Shown: positions 61,129-64,000 of the stretch, one piece after another
Numbering within the stretch: position 1 is the stretch's first letter
Layout: each line of letters opens with the position of its first letter
Assembly (NCBI RefSeq): GCF_900116425.1
Contig: NZ_FPAS01000001.1
Span: forward strand, 1-64,000
Source: Lishizhenia tianjinensis
GTDB lineage: Bacteria > Bacteroidota > Bacteroidia > Flavobacteriales_D > Crocinitomicaceae
Reading direction: 5' to 3'
DNA: 64,000 bases
Notes under the pieces: model-generated
What the model was told of the DNA's origin: nothing
Databases searched by the model: none
What the model saw: only the letters and a program-made list of their open reading frames with translations
Program-made: the position numbers and the translations under genes

Positions 61129-62007
61129 ATGTTTGTAAAGGATAATCATATCAAATCGGTAGAGCTTTATTTTGAAGAAAAGCTACGCGATATTTTTAGC
61201 GGAAGTGAAATTAAAACCATTTCTAAAAGCTTGATTGCACAACGTTTAGGTTTTGCTTTCGATGATTACCTCCTGCACAAAGATGGAACAGTGAGTGAAT
61301 CTGATTTGCTCTTTTTTAGAGGGGCCATAAAACGACTTCTTGCAGGAGAACCCTTTCAATACATTTTGGGTGAGACGTATTTCTACAATTTGGAATTGAA
61401 AGTGAAGCCAGGGGTACTTATACCTCGACCAGAAACCGAAGAGTTGGTGAATTGGATAGTAGAAGATATTCAGGCACAGAAAAAGGAATCAGAAACCATA
61501 ATCCTTGAAGATTGGTGTACAGGTTCGGGGTGTATAGCCTTAGCCTTGAAAAAAGCTTTGCCCAACGCTCAAGTTAAAGCCATAGATTATGACGATGCAG
61601 CTTTGACTGTTGCGCAAGAGAATGTCGTTTTTACTGGTTTGGAGGTAGTGGTTGAAAAACAAGATGCTTTGAACATTTCTCAAACAGCGCCGAAAGGTCT
61701 GGATGTGATTGTTTCCAATCCTCCCTACATTCCTAATGCCGACAAGAGCTTTATGGCCGATCACGTTTTAGATCATGAGCCAGGTATAGCCTTGTTTGTT
61801 GATGACAAAGATCCATTGGTTTTCTATAGAAACTTAGGGATGTATGGTATGGTTCACCTCAAAGAAGGAGGCAGTATTTATTTTGAATTGCATGAAAACT
61901 ACGCGGCTGCAACACAAAATTTGTTGCAAAGCATGGGCTATTTCATGGTAGAATTAAAGCAAGACATGCAGGGGAAAGACCGCATGCTCAAGGCTACAAA
62001 ATTTTAG
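61129..62007 (+). CDS. prmC: Release factor glutamine methyltransferase
   Basis: 292 aa from the ATG at 61129, the first start giving a normal N-terminus; a TTG frame from 61057 would add 24 atypical residues. Methylates the GGQ glutamine of release factors RF1/RF2. N-terminal helical domain (1-85), then the Rossmann domain with IPRPETEELVNWIV, WCTGSGCIALAL, and the catalytic NPPY (Asn197 in VSNPPYIPN). The ligase gene begins 3 bp after its stop, so the two are co-transcribed. Confidence 0.96.
   Translation: MFVKDNHIKSVELYFEEKLRDIFSGSEIKTISKSLIAQRLGFAFDDYLLHKDGTVSESDLLFFRGAIKRLLAGEPFQYILGETYFYNLELKVKPGVLIPRPETEELVNWIVEDIQAQKKESETIILEDWCTGSGCIALALKKALPNAQVKAIDYDDAALTVAQENVVFTGLEVVVEKQDALNISQTAPKGLDVIVSNPPYIPNADKSFMADHVLDHEPGIALFVDDKDPLVFYRNLGMYGMVHLKEGGSIYFELHENYAAATQNLLQSMGYFMVELKQDMQGKDRMLKATKF

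Positions 62008-64000
<1,993 letters not shown>

Overview
The window reads as a chromosomal segment of a marine- or freshwater-type Bacteroidota, most likely order Flavobacteriales (a Crocinitomicaceae-like lineage is my guess from the gene mix, not proven). The signs are: a T9SS type B (gliding-motility-associated) sorting domain and two type A sorting domains; a short primary sigma factor without region 1.1; a long (484 aa) GAPDH with an N-terminal extension; many lipoproteins; Bacteroidota-type promoters (TTG - about 20 bp - TAnnTTTG); low GC; and almost no dependence on Shine-Dalgarno sites.

Layout. 1-330: the tail of an rRNA operon (23S 3' end, 5S, terminator). 330-915: no gene, but a low-complexity tract and a structured, probably RNA-level element (about 500-650) that has a second, shorter relative on the minus strand at about 13870-13948. 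916-4363: a TonB-domain protein, then an aldehyde-detoxification unit (aldehyde dehydrogenase plus DUF779 protein, with a divergent AraC-type regulator). 4360-13742: lipoprotein, TPR/outer-membrane pair, kinase plus acetyltransferase pair, small ABC system, acetyltransferase, M13 metallopeptidase. 13951-18441: housekeeping block with ElaA-like acetyltransferase, GAPDH, primary sigma factor and HtrA/Deg protease. 18614-25916: eight plus-strand genes overlapping or nearly touching (hypothetical, dapF, hypothetical, GNAT, mltG, glycosylasparaginase, beta-mannosidase, DUF4268), clearly one operon with cell-wall and glycan-turnover functions. 25932-35057: acyl-CoA carboxylase beta subunit, a two-gene T9SS-exported adhesin-like unit, a bacterial GIDE/BAM-domain membrane protein, an unusually long PLP enzyme, a CDF cation exporter and a VIT-family transporter.

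35058-38211: a 640-bp gene-free AT-rich stretch, then a tight three-gene operon coding for a small helical protein, an ATP-cone fused to a PD-(D/E)xK nuclease, and a beta-CASP metallo-beta-lactamase nuclease. This is the most system-like unknown in the window. 38307-41863: small membrane protein, lipoproteins, APC permease, subtilisin-like lipoprotein.

42042-60848: about 20 genes all on the minus strand. Most are lineage-specific secreted proteins, lipoproteins or membrane proteins mixed with small accessory enzymes (YdeI, DUF1428, serine-acetyltransferase-like, UlaG-like metallo-hydrolase, CPBP and S41 peptidases, a PIG-V-like mannosyltransferase). One of them (43352-44161) is a single reading frame cut by one in-frame TGA. 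61129-64000: prmC followed 3 bp later by ligA, which runs off the window end.
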